This document shows, piece after piece, positions 49,069-58,942 of a stretch of DNA of 64,000 bases. A model generated the notes under the pieces. It was given only the letters and a program-made list of their open reading frames with translations, made no database searches and was not told the DNA's origin. Made by a program: the position numbers and the translations under genes. Each line of letters begins with the position of its first letter. Position 1 is the stretch's first letter. The stretch is from Actinacidiphila alni (lineage in GTDB: Bacteria > Actinomycetota > Actinomycetes > Streptomycetales > Streptomycetaceae), in the NCBI RefSeq assembly GCF_900112845.1, contig NZ_FONG01000005.1:186001-250000 (forward strand), read 5' to 3'.

Positions 49069-50270
49069 TACGTCCGATACGTCTGAGTGTCGCCTTCCCC
49101 GGCCGGCCGGCCCAGCATCATGGCCGGGGCGCCCGCGACCCGGGTCAGGAAGACGGTCGCCGCGTTCGGCCCCCGCGGCTTCACGCGGCGCCGCACCTCC
49201 TCCGGCTCCACCGCCGAGCCGCGCTTCTTCACCGTCAGCGTGCCCACCTCGCGCTCCCGCAGCAGCGCCTTGAGCCGCTTGAGGCCGAACGGCAGCACCT
49301 CGTCGATCGCGTACGCCGTCGCGTACGGGGTCGGCCGCAGCTCGTCGGCGGTCAGATAGGCGATGGTTTCGTCGATCAGCCCGCCGCCGATCTCCTCGGC
49401 GGCCTCGGCGACCAGATGCGCGCGGATGACGGCGCCGTCCGGCTCGTACAGGAACCGGCCGACGGGGCGGACCTCCGGGTCGGGCAGGCCGCGGCCGGTG
49501 AGGGCGGCACCGGACGGCAGCAGGGTGGCGCGGACCCGGCCGGGCGCGGTGCCGAACCACAGCGCGGCCTCCTTCACGTCCCCGCCGTCCGCGACCCACT
49601 CCGCCTCGGCGTCCTCCGGCACCGCCTCGTGCGGGATGCCGGGCGCGACCTTGACCGCGGCCACCGGCACCGTACGGGCGGCCGTCAGCGCCCGGGACAG
49701 CGGCGGCGAGTACGCCTCGGGGTCGAAGGTGCGGCCCCGTCCCGTGCGTCGCGCCGGGTCGACGAACACCGCGTCGTACCCGGCGGTGTCCACCTCCGTG
49801 ACGTCGGCGCACCGCACCTCGATCAGGTCCGCCAGACCCAGCGCGGCGGCATTGGCGCGGGCCGCCGCGCACGTCGGCGCGTCCCGGTCGACCGCCAGCA
49901 CCTGGATGCCGGCCCTGGCCAGCGCGATCGCGTCGCCGCCGATGCCGCCGCACAGGTCGGCCAGCCGCCGCACGCCCAGCTCCTTGAAGCGGGCCGCCCG
50001 GTGCGCGGCCACGCTCGCGCGGGTGGACTGCTCGACGCCGTTGGGCGTGAAGTACATCCGGTACGCGTCCTCCGCCCCGAACTTCGCCACCGCCCGTTGC
50101 CGCAGCCGGGCCTGGGCGAGCGCCGCCGACACCAGACCGGCGTCGTACGTGCGCCGCAGCCGGGTGGCGACGGCCAGTTCGTCGGCGGGGTCGTGCTCCC
50201 GCAGCTGTGCGAGCAGCGCCTGTCCCGCAGCCGATTCCAGTTCGGCGAATACGTCCACGTCCACCCGCAC
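49059..50270 (-). CDS. SAM-dependent methyltransferase, THUMP-like
   Basis: The protein has 403 residues. The GTG at 50270 is favoured: GGGGA lies four bases upstream and upstream codons run into the groES control region. The central domain has LADLCGGIGGDAIALARAG and VLAVDRDAPTCAAARAN (SAM binding) and AVFVDPARRTGRGRTFDPE. The C-terminal part (from about 320) matches the THUMP-like domain with LKALLREREVGTLTVKKRGS, suggesting an RNA substrate. It overlaps the deacetylase gene tail-to-tail by 10 bases. Confidence 0.85.
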   Translation of the reverse strand: MRVDVDVFAELESAAGQALLAQLREHDPADELAVATRLRRTYDAGLVSAALAQARLRQRAVAKFGAEDAYRMYFTPNGVEQSTRASVAAHRAARFKELGVRRLADLCGGIGGDAIALARAGIQVLAVDRDAPTCAAARANAAALGLADLIEVRCADVTEVDTAGYDAVFVDPARRTGRGRTFDPEAYSPPLSRALTAARTVPVAAVKVAPGIPHEAVPEDAEAEWVADGGDVKEAALWFGTAPGRVRATLLPSGAALTGRGLPDPEVRPVGRFLYEPDGAVIRAHLVAEAAEEIGGGLIDETIAYLTADELRPTPYATAYAIDEVLPFGLKRLKALLREREVGTLTVKKRGSAVEPEEVRRRVKPRGPNAATVFLTRVAGAPAMMLGRPAGEGDTQTYRTYQT

Positions 50271-50303
50271 ATTGTCCCCGTACGCTCGTCCGGGTGCCGT
50301 CGC

Positions 50304-50330
50304 CTGGCACTCCGCTTGACCGAGTGCTAA
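50304..50330. promoter_or_regulatory. CIRCE element 1 (HrcA operator)
   Basis: CTGGCACTC-N9-GAGTGCTAA matches the CIRCE consensus TTAGCACTC-N9-GAGTGCTAA. It contains the -35 hexamer of the groES promoter, so HrcA bound here would block RNA polymerase. Confidence 0.93.
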
Positions 50331-50344
50331 GTGCGTCCTAGTCT
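50316..50344 (+). promoter_or_regulatory. Promoter of groES-groEL1
   Basis: TTGACC (50316-50321) and TAGTCT (50339-50344) are separated by 17 bases. The expected start near 50351 falls in the second CIRCE. The two operators thus bracket the promoter. Confidence 0.85.
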
Positions 50345-50349
50345 CGGTT

Positions 50350-50376
50350 CTGGCACTCGGCACCGCTGAGTGCCAG
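50350..50376. promoter_or_regulatory. CIRCE element 2 (HrcA operator)
   Basis: CTGGCACTC-N9-GAGTGCCAG is a near-perfect dyad. It covers the predicted transcription start of groES and would also be in the mRNA leader. Confidence 0.92.
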
Positions 50377-50478
50377 ACACTCAGCGACGGGCAGGTCCGG
50401 CACCCGCGACGACGGGCCTACCAGGTCGCCGACCCAGACAGACACTCCCGTGAGCCCTTTGAAGGGGGAGGTCGGATC

Positions 50479-50787
50479 GTGACGACCGCCAGCACCAAGG
50501 TTGCCATCAAGCCGCTCGAGGACCGCATCGTGGTCCAGCCGCTGGATGCCGAACAGACCACGGCCTCGGGCCTGGTCATCCCGGACACCGCCAAGGAGAA
50601 GCCCCAGGAGGGCGTCGTCCTGGCCGTCGGTCCGGGCCGCTTCGAGGACGGCAACCGCCTGCCGCTCGACGTCGCCGTCGGCGACGTCGTGCTCTACAGC
50701 AAGTACGGCGGCACCGAGGTGAAGTACAACGGCGAGGAGTACCTCGTCCTCTCGGCTCGCGACGTCCTCGCGATCGTCGAGAAGTAA
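50479..50787 (+). CDS. groES: Co-chaperonin GroES
   Basis: GroES (102 residues) is the lid of the GroEL chamber. It shows [20 protein letters not shown], the mobile loop [17 protein letters not shown] and [31 protein letters not shown] precedes the GTG. It is under double CIRCE control and is followed by groEL1 after 160 bases. Confidence 0.98.
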   Translation: MTTASTKVAIKPLEDRIVVQPLDAEQTTASGLVIPDTAKEKPQEGVVLAVGPGRFEDGNRLPLDVAVGDVVLYSKYGGTEVKYNGEEYLVLSARDVLAIVEK

Positions 50788-50790
50788 GAA

Positions 50791-50815
50791 GCGGGCCGCC
50801 TTCGCCGCGGCCCGC
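50791..50815 (+). terminator. Hairpin between groES and groEL1
   Basis: The stem GCGGGCCGC / GCGGCCCGC encloses a seven-base loop, three bases past the groES stop. With no T-run it may be a partial terminator or an RNA processing/stability element that sets the groES to groEL ratio. Confidence 0.55.
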
Positions 50816-50938
50816 CGCTCTGCCGCAGCAGCGATCCCGCCCCGGGTCTCCGCGTCCTACGGACCGGGCGCCCGGGGCGGTGTCGTCTGCCGCTCCTTGC
50901 CGTCCTTGACGACGTGATTTGACGAGTAGACGAGGTAG

Positions 50939-52573
<1,635 letters not shown>

Positions 52574-52731
52574 CCTCCGCTTCCCGCCCGGCCCGGCCGC
52601 CCCCCACCCCGGGGGCGCCCGGGCCGCGCCTTTTCTCCCGCGAAGTGCGGTGCCCCTCCGGGGCGGGGTGCGTGATCTCCTGCGGAGTGCGGCGCCTGAT
52701 GTCTCCTGCGGAGTGCGGGAGTCATGTTTTT

Positions 52732-52861
52732 AGGGGCGCGGGGAACTGCGCGCTCAGCCCCCACTGGCCGGTGGTCGCAAAAACAACAGCGTCTGCCCCG
52801 CTGGGGGCGGTTTTTTGTCTGAAGGCGCGCGCGGGCTGGCCGCGCAGTTCCCCGCGCCCCT
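52732..52861. repeat. Dispersed ~130-bp palindromic element, copy B
   Basis: It has the same 21-bp terminal inverted repeats as copy A. The central hairpin GCCCC-GCTG-GGGGC (52795-52808) is followed by GG and six T; AAAACAAC on the left gives a T-rich tract on the other strand. It lies between the convergent groEL1 and SDR genes, where it could stop transcription both ways. Confidence 0.88.
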
Positions 52862-52864
52862 GAC

Positions 52865-53015
52865 GGGGCATCCCACCTCCGCACAGCGCGGGCGAGGGGC
52901 CGCGCCCCTATCGGGCGCCCACTTCCGCCGGCGCAGCGCCGCGTCCCCGCGCCCCTGGAGGGGCATCCCACCTCCGCACAGTGCGGGCAAGGGGCCGCGC
53001 CCTTATCGGGCACCC
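52865..53015. repeat. Direct repeat of a 56-base module beside copy B
   Basis: GGGGCATCCCACCTCCGCAC... occurs at 52865-52920 and again at 52960-53015, with roughly 90% identity by eye. Both end in CGCGCCC-TATCGGGC. The second copy is preceded by a partial element end (TCCCCGCGCCCCT). Related modules flank copies A and C. No gene is present in 52574-53033. Confidence 0.75.
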
Positions 53016-53033
53016 CTCTCCGGAGGAGACGGG

Positions 53034-53810
53034 TCAGAGTTTGGGGTCGAAGCGGCGGCCGGCACGGGTGGAAGCGGCGGCGTAGAGCCGTGAGGGGACA
53101 TGCCGGGCGAGGGCGACGGCGAGCTTGTAGCGGACGGAGGGCACGCTGACGGTGCGGCGAAGAGCGAGGTCACGGAGGCACGCCGTGACAACGGCATCCG
53201 CGTCGAGCCACGCCACCGCCGGCAGGCGCCCGGCGTCCATGCCGGCCCGGGCGTGGAACTCGGTCCGGACGAACCCCGGGCAGAGAGCGAGCAGCCGCAC
53301 CCCGGACCCCGCCGCCTCGGCGGCGACCCCTTCCGTGAAGCGGACGACCCACGCCTTGCTCGCCCCGTACGTGCCACGCGGCATAAAAGCCGCGACGGAC
53401 GCGACGTTGACGACGAAGCCGTACCGCCGCTCCCGCATCGCCCCGACCGCGGCGGCGGTGAGCCGCAGCACCGCCTCGCAGTGCAGCTTGAGCATGCGCA
53501 GCTCGTCGGCGACGGGCACGTCGAGGAAGGTGCCGCGGTTGCCGGCGCCGGCGTTGTTGACGAGGACGTCCACCGGCCGCGCCCGGTCCCGCAGCCGGGC
53601 CTCGACGGCGGCGATGCCGTCGTCCTCGGTGAGGTCGGCGGGGAGCACCTCCACCTCGACGCCGTACCGCTGCCGCAGGTCCGCCGCGGTGGCGGCGAGC
53701 CGCCGCTCGTCGCGGGCGACGAGGACCAGGCCGTGTCCGTCGGCCCCGAGCCGCCGGGCGAAGGCCGCGCCGATGCCGGAAGTCGCGCCGGTGATCAGTG
53801 AAGTCGTCAT
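53034..53810 (-). CDS. Short-chain dehydrogenase/reductase
   Basis: The protein has 258 residues. The NAD(P)-binding TGATSGIGAAFARRLGADG, LVNNAGAGNRGTFLDVP, catalytic Ser in VVNVASVAAFMP and YGASK (Tyr and Lys) are in order, and PGFVRTEFHARAGM follows. The substrate is unknown. TAGGCT ends six bases before the ATG and there is no ribosome site, suggesting a leaderless mRNA. It lies 20 bases downstream of the MOSC genes on the same strand. Confidence 0.9.
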   Translation of the reverse strand: MTTSLITGATSGIGAAFARRLGADGHGLVLVARDERRLAATAADLRQRYGVEVEVLPADLTEDDGIAAVEARLRDRARPVDVLVNNAGAGNRGTFLDVPVADELRMLKLHCEAVLRLTAAAVGAMRERRYGFVVNVASVAAFMPRGTYGASKAWVVRFTEGVAAEAAGSGVRLLALCPGFVRTEFHARAGMDAGRLPAVAWLDADAVVTACLRDLALRRTVSVPSVRYKLAVALARHVPSRLYAAASTRAGRRFDPKL

Positions 53811-53830
53811 CCCCGCAGCCTAGGACGGGC

Positions 53831-54526
53831 TCAGGTTCCGGCTCCGGCCGAGGCGGGCCGCAGGCGGCTGCGAATCGTCTCCAGGTACGTGCGGTTGATG
53901 GTGTCGGCGGCGACCAGGACGCCCGGCAGCAGCCCGGGTTCGAGCGTCATCGCGCGGAAGAGGTGTGCGACGGTGACGTGGTGGCCGGGGCGGTGGACGA
54001 CCTCGACGGTGTCGCCGGCCCGGACGTCGCCGGGCGTGATCACCCGCAGGAAGGCGCCGGGCCGCGCGGCCCGCGTGAACCGTTTGACCCAGTGCTCCTC
54101 CTCCACCCACCCGGCGAAGGTGCGGCAGGGGATGCGCGGCGAGGTCACCTCAAGGACGAGCCCGGCGGCGCCGATCCGCCAGCGCTCGCCGATGAGGGCG
54201 GCGTTGACGTCGAGCCCGGTGGTGGTCAGATTCTCGCCGAAGCGGCCGTCAACCAGCTCCCGCCCGGTCTCCCGCTCCCAGTGGTCGAGATCCTCGCGGG
54301 CGTAGGCGTACACGGCCTGCTCGTCGCCGCCGTGGAAGCGCAGGTCGCACACGTCGTCCCCGGCCAGGCCGCTGCCCGCGGCGCCGCGCGGACCGGGCGC
54401 GGCGACGGCGACGGGGCCGTCCACCGGCCGCTTCCTGATCCCGGTGCGGTTGCCGTCCGCGTCGGTGTACGGCACGGTCATCGCGCGGGCGACATTGACG
54501 GAACGGACGTATGACGGCTTCGGCAT
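53831..54526 (-). CDS. MOSC domain protein (YiiM-like), second copy
   Basis: The protein has 231 residues. It shows GLAGDDVCDLRFHGGDEQAV, YAYAREDLDHWERETGRELV, GENLTTTGLDVNAALIGERW and the conserved Cys in TSPRIPCRTFAGW. MOSC domains bind molybdenum- or sulfur-carrying cofactors, and YiiM-type proteins reduce N-hydroxylated compounds. The upstream neighbour is a clear paralogue. GTG at 54535 is an alternative start. Confidence 0.87.
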   Translation of the reverse strand: MPKPSYVRSVNVARAMTVPYTDADGNRTGIRKRPVDGPVAVAAPGPRGAAGSGLAGDDVCDLRFHGGDEQAVYAYAREDLDHWERETGRELVDGRFGENLTTTGLDVNAALIGERWRIGAAGLVLEVTSPRIPCRTFAGWVEEEHWVKRFTRAARPGAFLRVITPGDVRAGDTVEVVHRPGHHVTVAHLFRAMTLEPGLLPGVLVAADTINRTYLETIRSRLRPASAGAGT

Positions 54527-54536
54527 GAGCGGCACC

Positions 54537-55214
54537 CTAGTGCGGTTCGCGGTCGAGGCGGCGGCGAATGGCGGCGCGGTCCTCGGCGGGGAAGGCGTCG
54601 AGGCCGACCAGCAGGGGGAGCAGCTCCGGTTCGGTGGTGAGCGCGCGGAAGGACACGGCGACCGTGACCTCGTGGCCGGGCCGGTGCACGACGTCGACCG
54701 GGTCGCCCGCGCGGATCTCGCCGGGCTCCAGCACCCGCAGATACGGGCCGGGCAGCGCCTCGCGGGTGAAGCGCCGCAGCCAGCCCGCCTCCTCCAGCCG
54801 GCCGGCGAAGGTCGCGCAGGGGATGCGCGGGCAGGAGATCTCCAGCAGCGGGCCCGTACCGGCGGCGCCGATCCGCCAGCGCTCGCCGATCAGGGCGGCG
54901 TTGACGTCGATGCCGGCGGTGGTCAGATTCTCGCCGAAGAAGCCGTCGGCGAAGGTGCGGCCCAGCTCGCGGCCCCAGTGGTCGAGGTCCTCGCGGGCGT
55001 AGGCGTACACGGCCTGGTCGGCGCCGCCGTGGTGCTTGACGTCGTGGGCGCGGTCGCCGGCCAGGCCGACGGCCCCGGTGCCCTTGGGGCCCGGCGCGCT
55101 GACCCGTACGGGGCCGGTGACCGGCCGCTTGTCGATGCCGGTGGCCGGCAGCCGCTTCCAGGGGTTGGGGCGGGGGCGGCCGATGTTGACGCTCAGCAGC
55201 GTGGCGGGCGGCAT
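54537..55214 (-). CDS. MOSC domain protein (YiiM-like), first copy
   Basis: The protein has 225 residues and is a paralogue of the next gene: GLAGDRAHDVKHHGGADQAV, YAYAREDLDHWGRELGRTFA, GENLTTAGIDVNAALIGERW and SCPRIPCATFAGR align throughout, including the Cys. The two are in tandem, 10 bases apart, and downstream of the GNAT gene with a one-base gap. Mo-cofactor or sulfur handling is a family inference. Confidence 0.88.
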   Translation of the reverse strand: MPPATLLSVNIGRPRPNPWKRLPATGIDKRPVTGPVRVSAPGPKGTGAVGLAGDRAHDVKHHGGADQAVYAYAREDLDHWGRELGRTFADGFFGENLTTAGIDVNAALIGERWRIGAAGTGPLLEISCPRIPCATFAGRLEEAGWLRRFTREALPGPYLRVLEPGEIRAGDPVDVVHRPGHEVTVAVSFRALTTEPELLPLLVGLDAFPAEDRAAIRRRLDREPH

Positions 55215-55215
55215 G

Positions 55216-56004
55216 TCAGCCCTGGAGGAGATAGGGCGTGGTGACGCTCAGGGCGGCGAAGCCGAGGCGCTGGAGGATGGGCCGGCTCTGGTCGGAGGCG
55301 TCGACCTGGAGGTAGCGGTAGCCGCGCGCGGCGGCGATACGGGCGCGGTGCGCGACCAGCGCGCGGTAGATGCCGCGGCCGCGCCACTGCTCGGCGGTGC
55401 CGCCGCCCCACAGGCCGGCGAAGTCGGTGCCCGGGTGCAGTTCCATACGGGCCGCGGAGACGGGGCGGTCGCCCGCCATCGCGAGCGTCATCAGGACGGT
55501 GTCGGGGGAGTCGGCCAGCGCGCCGAGCAGCCGCGTACGCAGCCGGTCCGCGCTGGCGCCGAACGCTTCCTCGTGCACCTTCGCCACCAGATCCACCCCG
55601 GCGGCGTCCGTCACGTCCACCAGCCGCACCCCGTCCGGCAGTACCGGCTCCTGCGGCAGTCGCGCCACCTCGGCGACCATCAGGGTCTCCGGCGGCTCCG
55701 GTACGAAGCCGGCCTTCCGCAGGCGCTCGCCCAGGTCGGCGGGGCGGTCGTGCGAGTAGAGCTTCCACTCGAATTCGCGGCCCTCGCCCTCGGGGGACCG
55801 CAGCCACGCGACCTGCGCGGCGATCGCGGCGTCGGCACTGTCCTCGTCCAGCTCCGACCAGAGCACCCCGGTCCAGTCGTGCACCGCGGCCCCCACCTGC
55901 CGCACCACCCCGCCCCCGGCCTCCACCCGGGTCCCCACCCCCTCCGGCGGCGCGTCCCGCCGCATCTGCCGGTCAAAGATCTCCCGCATCTCACCGTTGC
56001 CCAT
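55216..56004 (-). CDS. GNAT family acetyltransferase
   Basis: The protein has 262 residues. The C-terminal half carries the acetyl-CoA loop in EQWRGRGIYRALVAHRARIA and the end QVDASDQSRPILQRLGF. The N-terminal half (1-120) is less conserved and may be a second, degenerate GNAT fold. The substrate is unknown. GGGGGG lies just before the ATG at 56004. It heads a minus-strand run of GNAT, two MOSC genes and an SDR. Confidence 0.85.
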   Translation of the reverse strand: MGNGEMREIFDRQMRRDAPPEGVGTRVEAGGGVVRQVGAAVHDWTGVLWSELDEDSADAAIAAQVAWLRSPEGEGREFEWKLYSHDRPADLGERLRKAGFVPEPPETLMVAEVARLPQEPVLPDGVRLVDVTDAAGVDLVAKVHEEAFGASADRLRTRLLGALADSPDTVLMTLAMAGDRPVSAARMELHPGTDFAGLWGGGTAEQWRGRGIYRALVAHRARIAAARGYRYLQVDASDQSRPILQRLGFAALSVTTPYLLQG

Positions 56005-56477
56005 CCCCCCATCCCAACACGCCCCCGCCCGGCCCCCAACCGATTTCCGCCTCCGGCGCGGCAGCGGAAAGCGCGCTGCGCGCGCCGGCGAGGAAGCCCT
56101 GACGCGCTGCGCGCGGACGGAGGGGGTTGGGCGCTGCGCGCGGGCGGAGGGGGTGGCGTACGGCGCTGCGGGCGCGGCAGCGGCGGCGCTGGGCTTCGAG
56201 GCGCGGGCGCGGCGGGCGCCAGGGTGGTGGACGGCACGTCCACCGGCAGCCCGGGCGCGGCGGGTGCTGGCGCGGCAGGGGCGAAGGGTCGGAGCGTGGC
56301 GCGGAGGCGGACAGGGCGACGTCGGCGGAAGGGTGTTGCGCGGGGGCGCGGCAGTGGGGAGGTGCCGGAGCGCGCGGCAGGCGCAAAGCGCTGGTGCGTT
56401 GCGCGTGGGCGTGGGCGTGGGCGTGGCGGCGTTGACGGTCCGGAGCGCGGCGGGAGCCCCGTCGTGTCGGGGGCGGG
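56005..56477. other. Gene-free, G-rich low-complexity stretch
   Basis: No convincing gene was seen. It contains a 27-base tandem duplication (56104-56130 and 56131-56157, core CGCTGCGCGCGGACGGAGGG) and four GTGGGC hexamers near 56404-56426. Long open frames on both strands are low-complexity artefacts of the high GC content. Confidence 0.6.
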
Positions 56478-57584
56478 TCAGGACAGGGCTTGGAGGGCGG
56501 TTTCCACGTCGGTGGGGGTGTTGTGGAGGTGGAAGGCGAAGCGGAGGTTGCCGGCGCGGGCGGAGTGGGTGATGGCGGCGGCGGTGAGGCGGGGGGAGGC
56601 GGCGGCGGGGAGGTCGGGGACGGCGACGATGGGGGTGGGGAACGGGGCCGGGACGGGGGTGTGGCCCAGGGCGGTGAGGCCGGCGCGGAAGCGGGCCGCG
56701 AGGGCCGTGCCGTGGGCGTGGAGCGCGGGGACGCCGACGGCCTCGATCAGGGAGAGGGAGGCGGCGGCGCCGACGAAGGGGAGATAGGCGGGGCGGGCGT
56801 CGAAGCGGCGGGCGCCGGGCGCGAGCCGCTCGATCGGTCCGTAGCAGGACGTCCACGGGTCGTCGGCGGCGTACCAGCCCGCGAAGGCGGGCGACAGCGT
56901 CGGCTCGGCGCCCGCCCGTACGGTCAGGAAGCAGGCACCGTGCGGGCTGATCAGCCACTTGTAGGCGTGGCACACCAGATAGTCGTAGTCGTCCGCGCAC
57001 ACCGGCAGCCAGCCGACCGACTGGGTGCCGTCCAGCAGCGTACGGGCGCCGTGCTCCGCCGCCGCGGCCCGGATCGCGGCCAGGTCGGCGACCCGCCCGT
57101 CCGCGGACTGCGCGGCGCTGACGGCGACCAGCGCGGTGCCGGGCCGTACGGCGTCGGCGACGGCCTCCAGCGGCACGATCCGCAGCTTCAGGTCGGTACG
57201 GGCCGCGAAGGGGTGCACGAGCGAACTGAAGTCCCCGTCCGCGACGACCACCTCGGCGCCCGCCGGCAGCTGCGCCGCGATCAGCCCGACGCTCCCGGCG
57301 ACCGTGCTCGCCAGCGCGACCCGTTCGACCGGCACCCCGGTGATCCGGCCGAAGGCGGCCCGCGCGGCGACCACCGCGGCCTCGAAGCCGCCGGTGTCGG
57401 GCCGCCCGGCGGCCCACGCGTCGACCGCCGCGCGCAGCGCCGTCGCGGTACGGGCCGGCAGCAGCCCGAGCGTGGCGGTGTTCAGATACGGCGCGCCGGC
57501 GTCGAGGCCGGCGTACTCCGCGCGGACGAGGTCGGCCGTCGCGCTGTCGAAAGCCCCGTCGGGGGTCCTGTCGGAGGTTTCCAT
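56478..57584 (-). CDS. Class V aminotransferase
   Basis: The protein (368 residues) is a PLP enzyme of fold type I. The PLP Lys is 209 in VCHAYKWLISPHG, with Asp185 in TLLDGTQSVGW. APYLNTATLGLLP at the N-terminus matches class V enzymes such as cysteine desulfurases or isopenicillin-N-epimerase-like proteins. The reaction is not predictable. It is divergent from the LysR gene, which may control it. Confidence 0.85.
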   Translation of the reverse strand: METSDRTPDGAFDSATADLVRAEYAGLDAGAPYLNTATLGLLPARTATALRAAVDAWAAGRPDTGGFEAAVVAARAAFGRITGVPVERVALASTVAGSVGLIAAQLPAGAEVVVADGDFSSLVHPFAARTDLKLRIVPLEAVADAVRPGTALVAVSAAQSADGRVADLAAIRAAAAEHGARTLLDGTQSVGWLPVCADDYDYLVCHAYKWLISPHGACFLTVRAGAEPTLSPAFAGWYAADDPWTSCYGPIERLAPGARRFDARPAYLPFVGAAASLSLIEAVGVPALHAHGTALAARFRAGLTALGHTPVPAPFPTPIVAVPDLPAAASPRLTAAAITHSARAGNLRFAFHLHNTPTDVETALQALS

Positions 57585-57645
57585 GACTCCTCAGCCTGGG
57601 CCGATCCCGCCCCAAAGTCCATTGCCGATATCTGTCGAGTACCCC

Positions 57646-57658
57646 TAAGAACCGCTTA
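57646..57658. promoter_or_regulatory. T-N11-A LysR-type box
   Basis: TAAG-N5-CTTA fits the T-N11-A rule for LysR-type operators. It lies in the 84-base divergent gap between the aminotransferase and lysR genes and overlaps a TATGGT -10-like hexamer (57657-57662) for the regulator gene. Confidence 0.6.
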
Positions 57659-57668
57659 TGGTTGACGG

Positions 57669-58574
57669 ATGATCGAGGCACGTCATCTCAGGGTGCTGCG
57701 CGCCGTCGCCCGTACCGGCTCCTTCTCCGCCGCCGCCCGCGAACTGGGCTGCACCCAGCCCGCCGTCAGCCAGCAGATGAAGGCGCTTGAGCACTCCGCG
57801 GGCACCCCGCTGCTGATCCGCGGGCCGCGCGAGATGCGGATGACGGAGGCGGGCGAGGCGCTGGTACGGCACGCGGCCGGCATCCTCGCCGGGCTGACCG
57901 CCGCCGAGGAGGAGGTCGCGGCGATCGCCGGGCTGCGGGCGGGCCGCGTACGGCTGGCGTCGTTCCCCTCGGGCAGCTCCACCCTGGTGCCGAGCGCGGT
58001 CGCGGCGATGCGCTCGCAGTACCCGGGCACGAAGGTCTCCCTGGAGGAGGCCGAACCGCCGCGCTCGGTGGAGATGCTGCGGGCGGGCGACTGCGACATC
58101 ACGCTCGCCTTCCGTTACGTGGATCTGCCGACGCCCGCCGAGGAGTCCTGGGCCGATCTCGTGGTCAGGCCGCTGCTCACCGACCGGCTGGTCGGGGTGG
58201 TGCCGGACGGCCACCCCTTCGCGCTCGACGGGCGGCCGGTCGACATCGGCGAACTGGCCGACGAGCAGTGGATCGCGGGCTGCCCGCGCTGCCGCCGGCA
58301 CCTCGTGGAGGTGTGCGAGCGGGCCGGGTTCACGCCGCGGATCGATTTCGCCACGGACGACTATCCGGCGGTCGTGGGGCTCGTCGCCGCCGGGCTCGGG
58401 GTGGCCGTCCTGCCCGAGCTGGCTCTGGAGTCCGTACGGCCCAAGGGGGTCGCCGTGGTCGAGGTGCGGCCGGCCGTCCAGCGCGAGGTCGTCGCCCTCA
58501 CCCTGCCCGACCTCGCCAACGTGCCGGCGGTCGACATGATGCTTGGGCGCCTCGCGCTCGCGGCCACCCGATAA
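57669..58574 (+). CDS. LysR family transcriptional regulator
   Basis: The protein has 301 residues. The N-terminal helix-turn-helix reads HLRVLRAVARTGSFSAAARE and GCTQPAVSQQMKALE. The effector-binding domain starts near residue 92 (GRVRLASFPSGSSTLVPSAV) and includes GLGVAVLPELALE. TATGGT ends six bases before the ATG, so the mRNA may be leaderless. It probably regulates itself and the divergent aminotransferase. The effector is unknown. Confidence 0.9.
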   Translation: MIEARHLRVLRAVARTGSFSAAARELGCTQPAVSQQMKALEHSAGTPLLIRGPREMRMTEAGEALVRHAAGILAGLTAAEEEVAAIAGLRAGRVRLASFPSGSSTLVPSAVAAMRSQYPGTKVSLEEAEPPRSVEMLRAGDCDITLAFRYVDLPTPAEESWADLVVRPLLTDRLVGVVPDGHPFALDGRPVDIGELADEQWIAGCPRCRRHLVEVCERAGFTPRIDFATDDYPAVVGLVAAGLGVAVLPELALESVRPKGVAVVEVRPAVQREVVALTLPDLANVPAVDMMLGRLALAATR

Positions 58575-58674
58575 CCCGCGCCCCCGCGGGCCGCGGCCCC
58601 CCGTACCCGCACCCCTGCGGAACCGGGCGCCCCACCGGGGGCGCGGCCCCTATACGGAGAAGGGATGCCCCGTC

Positions 58675-58803
58675 AGGGGCGCGGGGAACTGCGCGGCCCG
58701 CCCCCACCGGCCCGGTGGTCGCGAAACAACAGCGTCTGCCCCGCTGGGGCGGTCTTTTGCCCGCACCACGGATGTGGCTGAGCGCGCAGTTCCCCGCGCC
58801 CCT
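58675..58803. repeat. Dispersed ~130-bp palindromic element, copy C
   Basis: It has the same terminal inverted repeats; the core GCCCC-GCT-GGGGC is followed by GGTCTTTTG. The inner right part (CCGCACCACGGATGTGGCTG) matches copy D rather than A and B. It lies between convergent lysR and wbl. The left flank extends the inverted repeat (GATGCCCCGTC), matching the right flank of copy B. Confidence 0.87.
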
Positions 58804-58942
58804 AAAAGACCTCAGGCGCCGCCTGCCCCGAAGGCGCCCCCCTCCGCAGGAGATCAGGCACCCCCGGCAGGGGATCGGGCGCCGCACCCCGCAGGAGGGG
58901 GCCTCAGGCACCGTTCTCCGCAAGCGCTCCGCAGGAGGGGCC

